A stretch of DNA of 33,086 nt from DATDCV01 sp036524155 (GCA_036524155.1 DATDCV010000341.1:1-33086); one strand, 5' to 3'. Shown: positions 24,103 to 32,541, numbered from the stretch's first letter. Notes: generated by a model from the letters alone, not told the origin. Translations and numbers: made by a program.

Positions 24103-24843
24103 GTGCGAAACGTTGTCGCGTCTATCCTCGTAGTCCAGGTCGCCTTCAGTACCAGCCTCGCTCTTGGTCAATCGGCAGCAACGGCCCTCCGGGTGGCCTC
24201 AATAGCGCTCGCAAAGGAGCAGCCGCAAAGAGCAAACCAAGCGGTGATTTTTTACGAAGATTTCGAGCAATTGCCCGATTGGCGCACTCGCTTTTTTGAA
24301 TACACCTCCGAAAAGGAGAGTTTCATTTGGGCACCTGATGCCGGGCTGCATGGTGGCGCGATGCGCTGCCAGTTCGAGAAAGGCCAGGTCTCAGCGGGCA
24401 GCCTTAAAGTGCTGTTTGGCAAAAACCCCTTCGGGCGGGGCACCCGCCAGGGTGAGGACTTTCGCGACGCCGTGTTCCTGGAGAACTACTGGAATCAGGG
24501 CTCGGTGAAGCGGCAGGCGCGCTGGTTCGACAACTTCGCCATCAGCACCCAGCCCATTGGCCCAATCACTGCATCGAAACCTCCCGTCATTTCCCGCACC
24601 CCATCGGCACTAACTTCAGCTTGGGAAGTCGAAGTGGCGACCGATCCACAAGGGCGGGACATTGTATGGAAGTCTCGCCCAACCGAAGCCAGCAGCGTGA
24701 GCCTGACCGTGGACGGAGCGCAAGGCAGCTTTACAGGAAGCTGCTCGGGGAAGTCGTCCCTGGACGCGGGGGCTGTTCATTGGATACGGATCAAGGAGGA
24801 AGGCCAATCGGAGTGGTCGCCCTGGCACGTGCCCTTCCACTGA
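24103..24843 (+). CDS. secreted protein, apparently internally deleted sandwich domain
   Basis: The product has 246 residues and begins at GTG. A signal peptide (MRNVVASILVVQVAFSTSLALG) supports the start. Residues 48-120 (YEDFEQLPDWRTRFFEY, GGAMRCQFEKGQVSAGSLKV, LFGKNPFGRG) are the N-terminal half of a lectin-like sandwich. After GEDFR at 117-121 the sequence passes at once to VFLENYWNQGS..QARWFDNFAIS, which in relatives I recall is the closing strand pair, some 150 residues later. So the middle of the domain seems to have been lost in frame near base 24466. The last 85 residues (SAWEVEVATDPQGRDIVWKS ... WIRIKEEGQSEWSPW) look like a separate strand-rich module. It is the first gene of the plus-strand cluster and is 36 bases ahead of GH16. 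Confidence 0.6.
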   Translation: MRNVVASILVVQVAFSTSLALGQSAATALRVASIALAKEQPQRANQAVIFYEDFEQLPDWRTRFFEYTSEKESFIWAPDAGLHGGAMRCQFEKGQVSAGSLKVLFGKNPFGRGTRQGEDFRDAVFLENYWNQGSVKRQARWFDNFAISTQPIGPITASKPPVISRTPSALTSAWEVEVATDPQGRDIVWKSRPTEASSVSLTVDGAQGSFTGSCSGKSSLDAGAVHWIRIKEEGQSEWSPWHVPFH

Positions 24844-24879
24844 CCAAAACAAACGCTCAACGCAACGAGGGGCTGCAGC

Positions 24880-25611
24880 ATGAACAAAAGAGTTTTCTTA
24901 GCCAGCATGACCGCCGTGCTGATGGCCGCGTGTGCAGCGTTTTCAGCCGAGACGATAAGTTTCTCCGGCTACACTTGGGTAGTCCGGCCTTCGGGCAGGG
25001 GCGGTCCCGGCCCAAATAATTGGGAGCCGGACAATGTGTCGGTCGATGCCAAGGGCTACCTGCATTTGCGACTGACACAACGAGAAGGAAAATGGTACGG
25101 CTCCGAGGTCTATACTCAGAAACGGCTGGGCTTTGGCCGCTATGAGTTTTGGCTCACCGGGCCAGTGGATAAGCTGGACCGCAACGTGGTCCTGGGGCTT
25201 TTCAACTACCCGACACGCGATGTCGGCCCGGACGCGACCCACGAGATTGACATCGAGTTCGCCCAGTGGGGCAATTCGTCCGCGCCGAGCGGCAATTACA
25301 CGGTCTGGCCCGCCACGAACAGTCTCAGGCGGGAAAGCGAGGCCTTCGCGTACACGCTCAACGGTGATACAACCAGGCATGGCTTTACCTGGACTTCCAC
25401 GAACGTGGTGTTCGAGTCGCGAGAGGAACGCGGTGTGGACGGGACCCGTCCGTTGGCAACTTGGGCATTTCAGCCGACGAATCCTGCGGCGTGTATCTCG
25501 CAGAAGACCATGCCGGTCCATATCAACCTCTGGTGCTTCAGGGGAAAGCCGCCAAACGACGGAAAGGAAGTCGAGCTGATTGTCCGCGCCTTCAAGTTCA
25601 CGCCGCCGTGA
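24880..25611 (+). CDS. secreted GH16 family glycoside hydrolase
   Basis: The product has 243 residues. A signal peptide (or lipoprotein signal, with Cys near MAACAAFS) is followed by one GH16 domain. The catalytic motif E-I-D-I-E is at 122-126, in THEIDIEFAQWG: E122 is the nucleophile and E126 the acid/base, with the helper D124. LTQREGKWYGSEVYTQKRLGFGRYEFWL upstream is the usual GH16 strand block that forms the cleft, and RHGFTWTSTNVVFESR follows it. GH16 enzymes cut beta-1,3/1,4-glucans or galactans; the exact substrate cannot be read from sequence. The length fits the family's single domain. A GAGGGG Shine-Dalgarno lies about 9 bases before the ATG. It is probably co-transcribed with the gene 36 bases upstream. 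Confidence 0.9.
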   Translation: MNKRVFLASMTAVLMAACAAFSAETISFSGYTWVVRPSGRGGPGPNNWEPDNVSVDAKGYLHLRLTQREGKWYGSEVYTQKRLGFGRYEFWLTGPVDKLDRNVVLGLFNYPTRDVGPDATHEIDIEFAQWGNSSAPSGNYTVWPATNSLRRESEAFAYTLNGDTTRHGFTWTSTNVVFESREERGVDGTRPLATWAFQPTNPAACISQKTMPVHINLWCFRGKPPNDGKEVELIVRAFKFTPP

Positions 25612-25705
25612 GCAAGGTGGTGTAGATTTTGTCAATGGAGAACCATCACACTTATGGGCGTGCTATTTCAGCGGGTAACGTCGTAAAGTCGAAGGGAATC
25701 ATACG

Positions 25706-28432
25706 ATGAAGTCCACAAACCACAGCCTGTCGACCTTTGGCCGTGCTTCGCTGCTGCTGGGAGCCAGCGTCGCAGTGGTCGTGCTGCAAACGGGAACCAT
25801 TATGGCCGGCAGTCTCCCTGCTTCGCCGCGCGAACGCATTTCGATCAACGATAACTGGCGGTTCAAGAAGGACGACCCCGCCGGCATCACCGATAATCTA
25901 ACTTATCCCCGTGGAAAGACGGCGGTCCCGACCAGTGGGATCGCCGCTTACATCCTCCCGACGGGCAACGATTTTATCGCTGATCCCGCCAGGCGCTACG
26001 TCAAACCCGACGGCAACTTCGGTGGCGGCATTACCTACGTCGCCGCCACATTCAGCGATGCGGACTGGCGTCAACTGGATTTGCCCCACGACTTCGGTGT
26101 CGACGGCTCGTTCATTCCGCCCGGCCAGGCGGGCTCCGATGGCGCCATGGGGCGATTGCCGTTCTTCGGCGTCGCCTGGTATCGCAAACATCTGTCCATC
26201 CCCGCCTCCGACGCCGGCAAGCGAATATCTCTCGATGTCGACGGCTCGATGTCCTACAGCACTCTTTGGTGCAACGGCCAGATCGTGGGCGGCTGGCCCT
26301 ACGGCTACACCTCCTGGCGCGTAGACCTGACGCCCTACCTCAAACCCGGCGCGGACAACGTTCTGGCCATCCGCTTGGACAATCCACCTGCGTCCTCACG
26401 TTGGTATCCTGGCGGCGGCATCTACCGCAACGTTTGGCTGACCAAGACCGCGCCGATTCACATCGCGCAATGGGGGACGTTTGTCACCACCCCGGAGGTC
26501 TCAGCCAGAAATGCTGCCGTGACGTTGAAGGTCACGGTCGACAATAACACCAAGGCGGAAGTGAACGTCGGCGTCGCGACGCAAATCTTTGCCCTGGATG
26601 CCAACGGGCAGCGCGGCGCTTCGGCCGTGGCTTCCATCACGGCTATCAACACCCCTGTGGCGGCGGGGAAGAGCGCTTCAGTTGACACCAGAACATCGAT
26701 AGCCAATCCCATGCTCTGGAGCCCCAAGAACCCGAACCGTTACGTGGCCGTCACTACCATCACCCAGAATGGCGCAGTGGTGGATTCCTACGAGACTCCC
26801 TTTGGGATCCGCACGTTCAAATACGACCCGAATGCGGGCCTGTTCGTCAATGGCGAGCACGTCAAACTCAACGGTGTCTGCGACCATCACGACCTGGGCG
26901 CCCTGGGCACCGCCATCAACTTCCGGGCCCTGCAGCGCCAAGTCGAGATGCTCAAGAACATGGGCTGCAATGCCATCCGCACCAGCCACAATCCCCCCGC
27001 ACCCGAGCTCCTCGACCTGGCCGACCGGTACGGGATGATGGTTCTGGATGAATCCTTCGACACGTGGGGCAGCACCAAGCGCCCCAATGACTACGGCGGC
27101 GCCAACCTCTTCAACATGTGGCACGAACAGGATCAACGCGCGCTGGTCCGGCGCGATCGTAACCACCCCTGCGTTTTCGCCTGGAGCATCGGCAATGAAA
27201 TTGCCGAACAGGACCAGGGTGCCAACTCTGCGATCGCCAAGGAACTCGCGGCGATTGTCCATTCTGAAGACCCCACACGCCCCGTCACCGCCGCGTGCAA
27301 TGGTGCCGAGGCCGCGCGGAATGGTTTCAGCACTCTGCTCGACGCCATGGGCTTCAACTACAAGCCCGATAACTACATCAGTTTTCACCAGAATTACCCC
27401 GCCCAGTTTTTCTTTAGTACCGAATCGGCCTCCACCATCTCCTCGCGTGGCGAGTATTTCTTTCCAGTGGTTGGACCGGGCTTTGGATCGATCACTGGAG
27501 GCCGTGGACGCGGCGGCACCACCGCCACCAACGCGCCTGCCAGCCAGGATAACGCGAGCCACCAGATGAGTTCCTACGACCTGTACTATCCAAGCTGGGC
27601 CAGCTCCCCCGACCACGAATTTTACGGCCAGGACCACTGCGCCGCTGTCGCCGGCGAGTTCGTCTGGACCGGCTTTGACTACATTGGAGAACCCACCCCT
27701 TGGGGCGGCCGCAACGACCCCTCGCGTTCTTCCTACTTCGGCATTATCGACCTGGCGGGCTTCCCCAAAGACCGGTTCTACATCTACCAGGCCCATTGGC
27801 GTCCTGATTTCCCCATGGCCCACATTCTGCCGCACTGGAACTGGCCCGAGCGCGTCGGCCAGGTCACCCCCGTCCATGTTTACACCTCGGGGGACGAAGC
27901 CGAGCTTTTCCTGAACGGCAAATCGCTGGGCCGGAAAAAGAAGATCTTCGAAGGTTCCCCCAACCAACAGATCAACGGCCAGCCGGCATACCGCATCCGG
28001 TGGGATGACGTAATTTATACTCCCGGCGAACTCAAGGTCGTCGCTTATAAAGCCGGAAAGCAATGGGCCACCGAGACCGTGAAGACCACCGGACCCGCCA
28101 CGCAGTTGCTCCTCAAACCTGACCGCACCTCAATTGCCGGCGACGGCCACGACCTTTCCTTCATTACCCTCACCGTGGCCGACAAGGACGGCCTGATGGT
28201 TCCGCGTTCCAAGAACCCGATCACCTTCGAAATTTCCGGTCCGGGCGAGATTGTCGCCACCGACAACGGTGACGCCACGGATCTGGTGGCCTTTTCGTCG
28301 AAGGAACGAAAGGCGTTCAACGGCGTGGCCCTGGCCATCGTCAAGGCCAAGCGCGGGCAGGCCGGGATTATAACCGTTACGGCCAAATCCGAGGGCCTGA
28401 CCACCGCCTCCACTAAGATCCAAATGAAGTAG
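25706..28432 (+). CDS. secreted GH2 family beta-galactosidase-like enzyme
   Basis: The product has 908 residues with a signal peptide to about residue 34. Order of domains: sugar-binding jelly roll (about 40-250, WRFKKDDPAG ... LPHDFGVDGSF, SRWYPGGGIYRNVWL), Ig-like (about 250-370), GH2 TIM barrel (about 372-690), a DUF4982-type domain (about 720-800, VHVYTSGDEAELFLNGKSLGRK) and a C-terminal invasin/Big-type Ig (about 800-908). The acid/base is E498 in SIGNE and the nucleophile E573 in FFSTESAS; GVCDHHDLGALG and RTSHNPPAPELLDLADRYG are diagnostic. A Gly/Arg/Thr-rich loop at 591-612 is unusual inside the barrel. The probable substrate is a beta-galactoside or other beta-glycoside. The GAAGGGA Shine-Dalgarno is well placed. 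Confidence 0.93.
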   Translation: MKSTNHSLSTFGRASLLLGASVAVVVLQTGTIMAGSLPASPRERISINDNWRFKKDDPAGITDNLTYPRGKTAVPTSGIAAYILPTGNDFIADPARRYVKPDGNFGGGITYVAATFSDADWRQLDLPHDFGVDGSFIPPGQAGSDGAMGRLPFFGVAWYRKHLSIPASDAGKRISLDVDGSMSYSTLWCNGQIVGGWPYGYTSWRVDLTPYLKPGADNVLAIRLDNPPASSRWYPGGGIYRNVWLTKTAPIHIAQWGTFVTTPEVSARNAAVTLKVTVDNNTKAEVNVGVATQIFALDANGQRGASAVASITAINTPVAAGKSASVDTRTSIANPMLWSPKNPNRYVAVTTITQNGAVVDSYETPFGIRTFKYDPNAGLFVNGEHVKLNGVCDHHDLGALGTAINFRALQRQVEMLKNMGCNAIRTSHNPPAPELLDLADRYGMMVLDESFDTWGSTKRPNDYGGANLFNMWHEQDQRALVRRDRNHPCVFAWSIGNEIAEQDQGANSAIAKELAAIVHSEDPTRPVTAACNGAEAARNGFSTLLDAMGFNYKPDNYISFHQNYPAQFFFSTESASTISSRGEYFFPVVGPGFGSITGGRGRGGTTATNAPASQDNASHQMSSYDLYYPSWASSPDHEFYGQDHCAAVAGEFVWTGFDYIGEPTPWGGRNDPSRSSYFGIIDLAGFPKDRFYIYQAHWRPDFPMAHILPHWNWPERVGQVTPVHVYTSGDEAELFLNGKSLGRKKKIFEGSPNQQINGQPAYRIRWDDVIYTPGELKVVAYKAGKQWATETVKTTGPATQLLLKPDRTSIAGDGHDLSFITLTVADKDGLMVPRSKNPITFEISGPGEIVATDNGDATDLVAFSSKERKAFNGVALAIVKAKRGQAGIITVTAKSEGLTTASTKIQMK

Positions 28433-28481
28433 CGGGGGCAGAGGCCCGGCATCGAATTCAATGAAGATGTGCGGTTGAGCA

Positions 28482-28498
28482 TGGGCCAACTTGGCCCA
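28482..28498 (+). promoter_or_regulatory. perfect palindrome upstream of the GH120-like gene
   Basis: TGGGCCAA and TTGGCCCA flank a single C, 14 bases before the ATG at 28513. The AGAGGA Shine-Dalgarno starts right after it, so a bound protein or a folded stem (7 pairs, loop of 3) could control translation or transcription of the downstream genes. No regulator is identified, and it could also be a weak terminator for the GH2 gene. Confidence 0.4.
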
Positions 28499-28512
28499 GA
28501 GGACCGTTTTGC

Positions 28513-30288
28513 ATGAAATATTCAACTCTGCGGTTGGCCGTATTTTTCAGTGTTGTCCTGGAGTCGAATGGCACTGGGGCCGGTGAAATCCACGTAAGCC
28601 AGGCAGGAAGCGATTCGGCCTCTGGCAGCGCAGATCGGCCCTATCGGACCATCAACCAGGCCGCTTCTGTTGCGCAGCCTGGGGATACCGTAATCGTCCA
28701 TGGCGGGACGTATCGCGAATGGGTCAAGCCAATCCGTGGCGGCACGAACGAGAGCAATCGCATCGTGTACCGAGCGGCACCGGGCGAGGAAGTCCTCGTC
28801 AAAGGCTCCGAGCGTGTCACTACGTGGATACCGGAAGGCGCGGGCGTTTGGAAGGTCGAACTGCCGAACTCCTACTTTGGCGACTACAATCCGTATGAGC
28901 TGACGCTCTCCGGGGGCTGGCTCAACTATGGGCAGTGGCATCATCGCGGCGACGTCTATCTCAACGGGGAAGCCTTTTACGAAAAGAAGACGGCGCAGGA
29001 AGTGACGGAGACCGAGCGGACGTGGTTCTGCCAGGCGGATGGGAAGATGACGACGATCCGGGTGAACTTCGGCAAGACAAATCCCAACACGGAGCTGACC
29101 GAGATCAATGTCCGCGAGAGCATTTTCATGCCGGAGGTCACCGGCTTGAAATACATCACCGTCGATGGTTTCCATTTCATGCACTCGGCAGCGAACTGGG
29201 CGCCGCCGGTTTTGGCTCTGCAAACGGGGGCCGTAGGCACGCGCATGGGCAGGAACTGGATCATCGAAAACTGCACGGTGGTGAACGCACGCTGCGTGGG
29301 AATTATTCTGGGGCACGCACCGGGTGTTGACTATACCGACATCAATGCTTTCGGGGATCACATCATCCGCAACAACGTGATCCGGCGGTGCGGACAAGCT
29401 GGAATTGCCGGCCAGAAGGGGGCCACCCGGTCGCTCATCAGCGGCAATCTGATCGAGGACACAAACTACCGCCGTGAGTTCGGCGGCTGGGAGACCGCCG
29501 CCATCAAGTTTCACAACAGCGTGGACACGGTTATCAGCGGCAATCTGATCCGAGGCGTGTATCACCAGAAGGAGGGGGCATTCGGGATTTGGATGGATTA
29601 TGGCAATCAGGGTACCCGAATCACCCGCAACATCATCGAGAAGACTGAAGCCGCGACAGTTTTCCTGGAGATGAACCACGGCCCCACTCTCGTCGATAAC
29701 AACATCCTTGTGGGGCAACCGGTCCGGAGTAATTCCGAGGGCACAGTATTTGCCCATAATTTGTTCGTCGATTGTGGCTATGACTATAGCCCTGATACCG
29801 AACGCCGGTCCGAGTATTACACGCCGCACACGACGAAGATCGTCGGACGCAAGACCGGTACGGCCCAGGACGACAAATGGTTCAACAATATCTTTGTTCG
29901 ACAGGGTCTTGCCCGGGTCAAAGCGGCCCCGGGGTACACCTCGGACTACAACGTCTTCCTGGAAGGCGCCAAGAAGAGCACCTTCGGCGACGAGCACAGC
30001 GTGCTCTCCCCATATGTTGCTGGGGTTACCATCAAGGACGATTCGCGGGGGACCACGATTACCTTTTCCGTGAATGAGGCAGCGCTCCAGATGCAAGGCC
30101 CGCAGGTCAACCCCGGGCTAGTCGGTGTCTTCCCGACCGTCGGTCAGACGATTGAGGACCGGTACGGGAAACCGATCGGGGTGAACCGCGACATCAACGG
30201 GAAGGAATTCGCACGGCCAATTGCCGGTCCGCTCGCCGATCTCAAGAACGGGTTGAATACAATCACGTGGTCTGCCCGACAGGAGTGA
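28513..30288 (+). CDS. secreted GH120 beta-xylosidase-like enzyme
   Basis: The product has 591 residues with a signal peptide to about residue 23. The sequence follows GH120 (XylC-type) closely: AASVAQPGDTVIVHGGTYREW, VYRAAPGEEVLVKGSERVTTW, VWKVELPNSYFGDYNPYEL, GDVYLNGEAFYE and INVRESIF. The rungs of the beta-helix follow, and it ends in IAGPLADLKNGLNTITW. The catalytic residues known in XylC (as I recall E353, D382 nucleophile, E405) have matching residues here: E327 in GGWETAAIK, D362 in IWMDYGNQG, E386 in VFLEMNHGP. The loop between the first two is about six residues longer. So a beta-xylosidase acting on exported xylo-oligosaccharides is likely. It lies 80 bases after the GH2 gene and 58 before the ADP-ribosylglycohydrolase-like gene, probably in one transcript. 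Confidence 0.9.
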   Translation: MKYSTLRLAVFFSVVLESNGTGAGEIHVSQAGSDSASGSADRPYRTINQAASVAQPGDTVIVHGGTYREWVKPIRGGTNESNRIVYRAAPGEEVLVKGSERVTTWIPEGAGVWKVELPNSYFGDYNPYELTLSGGWLNYGQWHHRGDVYLNGEAFYEKKTAQEVTETERTWFCQADGKMTTIRVNFGKTNPNTELTEINVRESIFMPEVTGLKYITVDGFHFMHSAANWAPPVLALQTGAVGTRMGRNWIIENCTVVNARCVGIILGHAPGVDYTDINAFGDHIIRNNVIRRCGQAGIAGQKGATRSLISGNLIEDTNYRREFGGWETAAIKFHNSVDTVISGNLIRGVYHQKEGAFGIWMDYGNQGTRITRNIIEKTEAATVFLEMNHGPTLVDNNILVGQPVRSNSEGTVFAHNLFVDCGYDYSPDTERRSEYYTPHTTKIVGRKTGTAQDDKWFNNIFVRQGLARVKAAPGYTSDYNVFLEGAKKSTFGDEHSVLSPYVAGVTIKDDSRGTTITFSVNEAALQMQGPQVNPGLVGVFPTVGQTIEDRYGKPIGVNRDINGKEFARPIAGPLADLKNGLNTITWSARQE

Positions 30289-30346
30289 ACCAGGCACCTC
30301 GAGTTTTCACATTTACAGCACGACACGGTTTCCCCAGTCTGCCCCC

Positions 30347-32047
30347 ATGAAACGGGCTTCGATCTCTCCTTTCAGTCACTTTCCCACTGTATTTGGCACC
30401 GTGTTGTTCTTATGCCTGCTGACAAGCTTCCCAGTCCGGGCGGCCGACGAACGGCGCCTCCCGGTCAAGGAATTCCGCGACAAAATGAAGAGTGGGTGGA
30501 TCGGTCAGATTGCAGGCGTCTCCTGGGGCGCGCCAACCGAGTTCCGCTGGAAAGACCAGATCATTCCCGAGGACAAGATGCCGCAATGGAAACCGGCGAT
30601 GATCAACGACGCTTTTGGCCAGGATGATCTCTACGTGGAAATGACCTTCTTGCGTTCGCTCGAACAGTACGGCATCGACGTCACAATCCGGCAGGCCGGC
30701 ATTGACTTTGCCAACAGCCGCTATCCGCTCTGGTGCGCCAACAACGCCGGACGCACGGCCCTGCGCAAAGGTATCGCGCCGCCCGATTCGAGCCATCCGC
30801 AATTCAACAAATGCCCGAACGACATCGATTACCAAATCGAGGCTGATTACTCCGGTTTGGTTGCTCCCGGTTTGCCGCAAGCGGCCATCGACCTCGGCGA
30901 GAAATTCGGCAGGCTGATGAATTTTGGCGACGGCGTGTATGCCGGCCAGTTCATCGGCGCGCTCTATGCCGAAGCGTTCTTCGAGACGGATCCGGTGAAA
31001 CTCGCTGAGACTGCCCTTAAAGCCATTCCGGCCGAAAGCCAGTATGCCGAGATGGTGCGCGATGTGGTCGCCTGGTACCGGGCCGATCCCCAGGACTGGC
31101 AGAAGGCCTGGCGCCTCTGTCAGAAGAAATATCGCGAGAACCCGGGCTACCAGAAAGCTTCCAACGGCGGCATTGACTGCAAGATCAACGGCGCTTACGT
31201 GCTCCTGGGGCTGCTCTTCGGAAAACGCGACCTGGACCAGACGATCCTCATCTCCTGCCGCAGCGGCATGGATTCGGACTGCAACCCGTCCAGTTCCGCG
31301 GGTGTGTTGTTCACGACCATCGGTTATTCGAAACTCCCAGCCCGATTCAACACCGGCTTGGACGAGGCAAAAGAGTTCAGCCACACCGCCTATAACTTTC
31401 CGCGTTTGCTGGACGTCTGCGAAAAACTGGCTCGCCAGTTCCTTGCCCGTTACGGGGGCAGGGTGGAGAAGAGTGCTGACGGGGAGGAAGTCTTTGTCAT
31501 CCCCCGGCGCGATCCCAAACCGAGCAAACTGGAGCTGAGCTGGGCTCCGGGGCCAATTGCCAACAGCCGGTTCACCCCGACGGAAATGGCTCAAATCACG
31601 GAGGGCAACCTCCCCGCCAATATGGCTAAAGCCGTTGAAAAGTTTGCGCCCGGGTGGAAAATCACCGACTGCGGCCCCGAAATGGACCCAGGGCTGCGGG
31701 AGGAATGGGCTGGCCGAAAGCACGTGCTAGTCACCCATCCGCTCGATCGTCAAACCGGTTGTGTGTTGAGCCGCACGATCGAAATCCCCGCCGGTAAGAG
31801 GACGACGTTGCACCTGGTTGTCGGGCATGATCCGCAAGGCAACTTCGAATTGATCGTTCGCGCTGACGGCCGGCAGTTGGTCCACAAGCCGATCAACCCT
31901 CAAACCGCCACTGATCACTGGCTGGCCCTGGACGTGGACCTCTCGTCCTTCGCCGGCAAGCAGGTGAATCTGGAACTAGTGAACCAACCCTCGGACTGGT
32001 CATACGAGGCCGCCTATTGGGCCGAGATCGCTGTGCGAAGCGAGTGA
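30347..32047 (+). CDS. secreted ADP-ribosylglycohydrolase (DraG) family protein with C-terminal sandwich domain
   Basis: The product has 566 residues with a signal peptide ending near VRAAD (residue 33). The all-helical DraG fold covers about 36-430: GQIAGVSWGAPTEF is the first metal-site helix, GQDDLYVE (QDD at 92-94, where DraG has TDD) the second, and SGMDSDCNPSSSAGVL (D309, D311) the third. YQIEADYSGLVAPGLPQ and GDGVYAGQFIGALYAEAFF are also typical of this subfamily. Residues about 460-566 form a beta-sandwich like a carbohydrate-binding NPCBM-type domain (SRTIEIPAGKRTTLHLVVGHDP..ELIVRADG ... YEAAYWAEIAVRS). Export is odd for a family that mostly removes ADP-ribose inside cells, so a sugar substrate in the medium or periplasm is plausible. 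It is the last gene of the plus-strand cluster and lacks a clear Shine-Dalgarno. Confidence 0.88.
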   Translation: MKRASISPFSHFPTVFGTVLFLCLLTSFPVRAADERRLPVKEFRDKMKSGWIGQIAGVSWGAPTEFRWKDQIIPEDKMPQWKPAMINDAFGQDDLYVEMTFLRSLEQYGIDVTIRQAGIDFANSRYPLWCANNAGRTALRKGIAPPDSSHPQFNKCPNDIDYQIEADYSGLVAPGLPQAAIDLGEKFGRLMNFGDGVYAGQFIGALYAEAFFETDPVKLAETALKAIPAESQYAEMVRDVVAWYRADPQDWQKAWRLCQKKYRENPGYQKASNGGIDCKINGAYVLLGLLFGKRDLDQTILISCRSGMDSDCNPSSSAGVLFTTIGYSKLPARFNTGLDEAKEFSHTAYNFPRLLDVCEKLARQFLARYGGRVEKSADGEEVFVIPRRDPKPSKLELSWAPGPIANSRFTPTEMAQITEGNLPANMAKAVEKFAPGWKITDCGPEMDPGLREEWAGRKHVLVTHPLDRQTGCVLSRTIEIPAGKRTTLHLVVGHDPQGNFELIVRADGRQLVHKPINPQTATDHWLALDVDLSSFAGKQVNLELVNQPSDWSYEAAYWAEIAVRSE

Positions 32048-32463
32048 CCCTACAAGGGATCCTTTCTTAAGGTCAGGCTCGACGCGGAAGGTCCAACCGC
32101 TGCCGTCGTCTCGGCGATCATCGTTCCCTGCTAACCTGACGTTTGCACACAGCCACCATTTCCTTCCAGTGCCCGCGAAGAAACAACGGCCACAGCAGAG
32201 CGTCACGAGCGTACCTGCGGCCTGCGAGCGACAAATCGAGTTCCGCTTGAATGACAGCTTCATCGCGGTTGTATCGGGCTTTTGGCGATGATCACAGGCC
32301 GTACGTTACTAGAGGACATAGTCCCATCGCCCGCCCGGCTGGCAGAACAGGGCCAAAACATTCTGGATGGGTTAGTTTGGGTGACTTTAAGGCGGAAATC
32401 CCGCGCCACCGACCCATCGCAATGGCCGAGAATTAGCCCATGCAGCAAATCAAAGCCCGGAAA
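32048..32463. other. gene-poor region after the glycan cluster
   Basis: No complete gene is visible. A weak fold directly at the stop codon (TGACC at 32045-32049 with GGTCA at 32071-32075, with AAGG/CCTT inside) could terminate the cluster. On the minus strand a stretch of 57 codons (32291 to 32118) has no ATG but reads as protein-like (EAVIQAELDLSLAGRRYARD), so it may be a relic of a lost gene. Otherwise I see nothing. Confidence 0.45.
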
Positions 32464-32541
32464 ACACGCTTCCACGCTCCCACGCTCCCACGCTTCAACG
32501 CTTCAACGCTTCAACGCTTCAACGCTTCAACGCTTTAACGC
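32464..32541 (+). repeat. 8-bp tandem repeat, about 9.5 copies
   Basis: Consecutive copies of ACGCTTCA/ACGCTCCC run at an exact period of 8, with ACGCT starting at 32466, 32474, 32482, 32490, 32498, 32506, 32514, 32522 and 32530 and a degenerate copy (ACGCA) at 32538. The first three copies have C where the later ones have T or A. It is intergenic. The function is unknown; it could expand or contract by slippage. Confidence 0.92.

Noticed and set aside
26678..28063. 461-codon minus-strand open frame opposite GH2
   Set aside because: It is antisense to the conserved GH2 catalytic domain, with Val/Gly-rich translation and no motifs.
28522..30096. 524-codon minus-strand open frame opposite GH120
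   Set aside because: Antisense to a gene with all catalytic acids; no domain seen.
30410..31723. 437-codon minus-strand open frame opposite the DraG-family gene
   Set aside because: Antisense shadow; no signal peptide or motif.
32045..32075. TGACC/GGTCA fold at the end of the plus-strand cluster
   Set aside because: Only 5 plus 4 pairs with large internal loops and no T-run; too weak to call a terminator.
32000..32263. 87-codon minus-strand ORF with a hydrophobic N-terminus
   Set aside because: Cys/Arg-rich, overlaps the end of the DraG-family gene, and another frame of the same stretch looks more protein-like.
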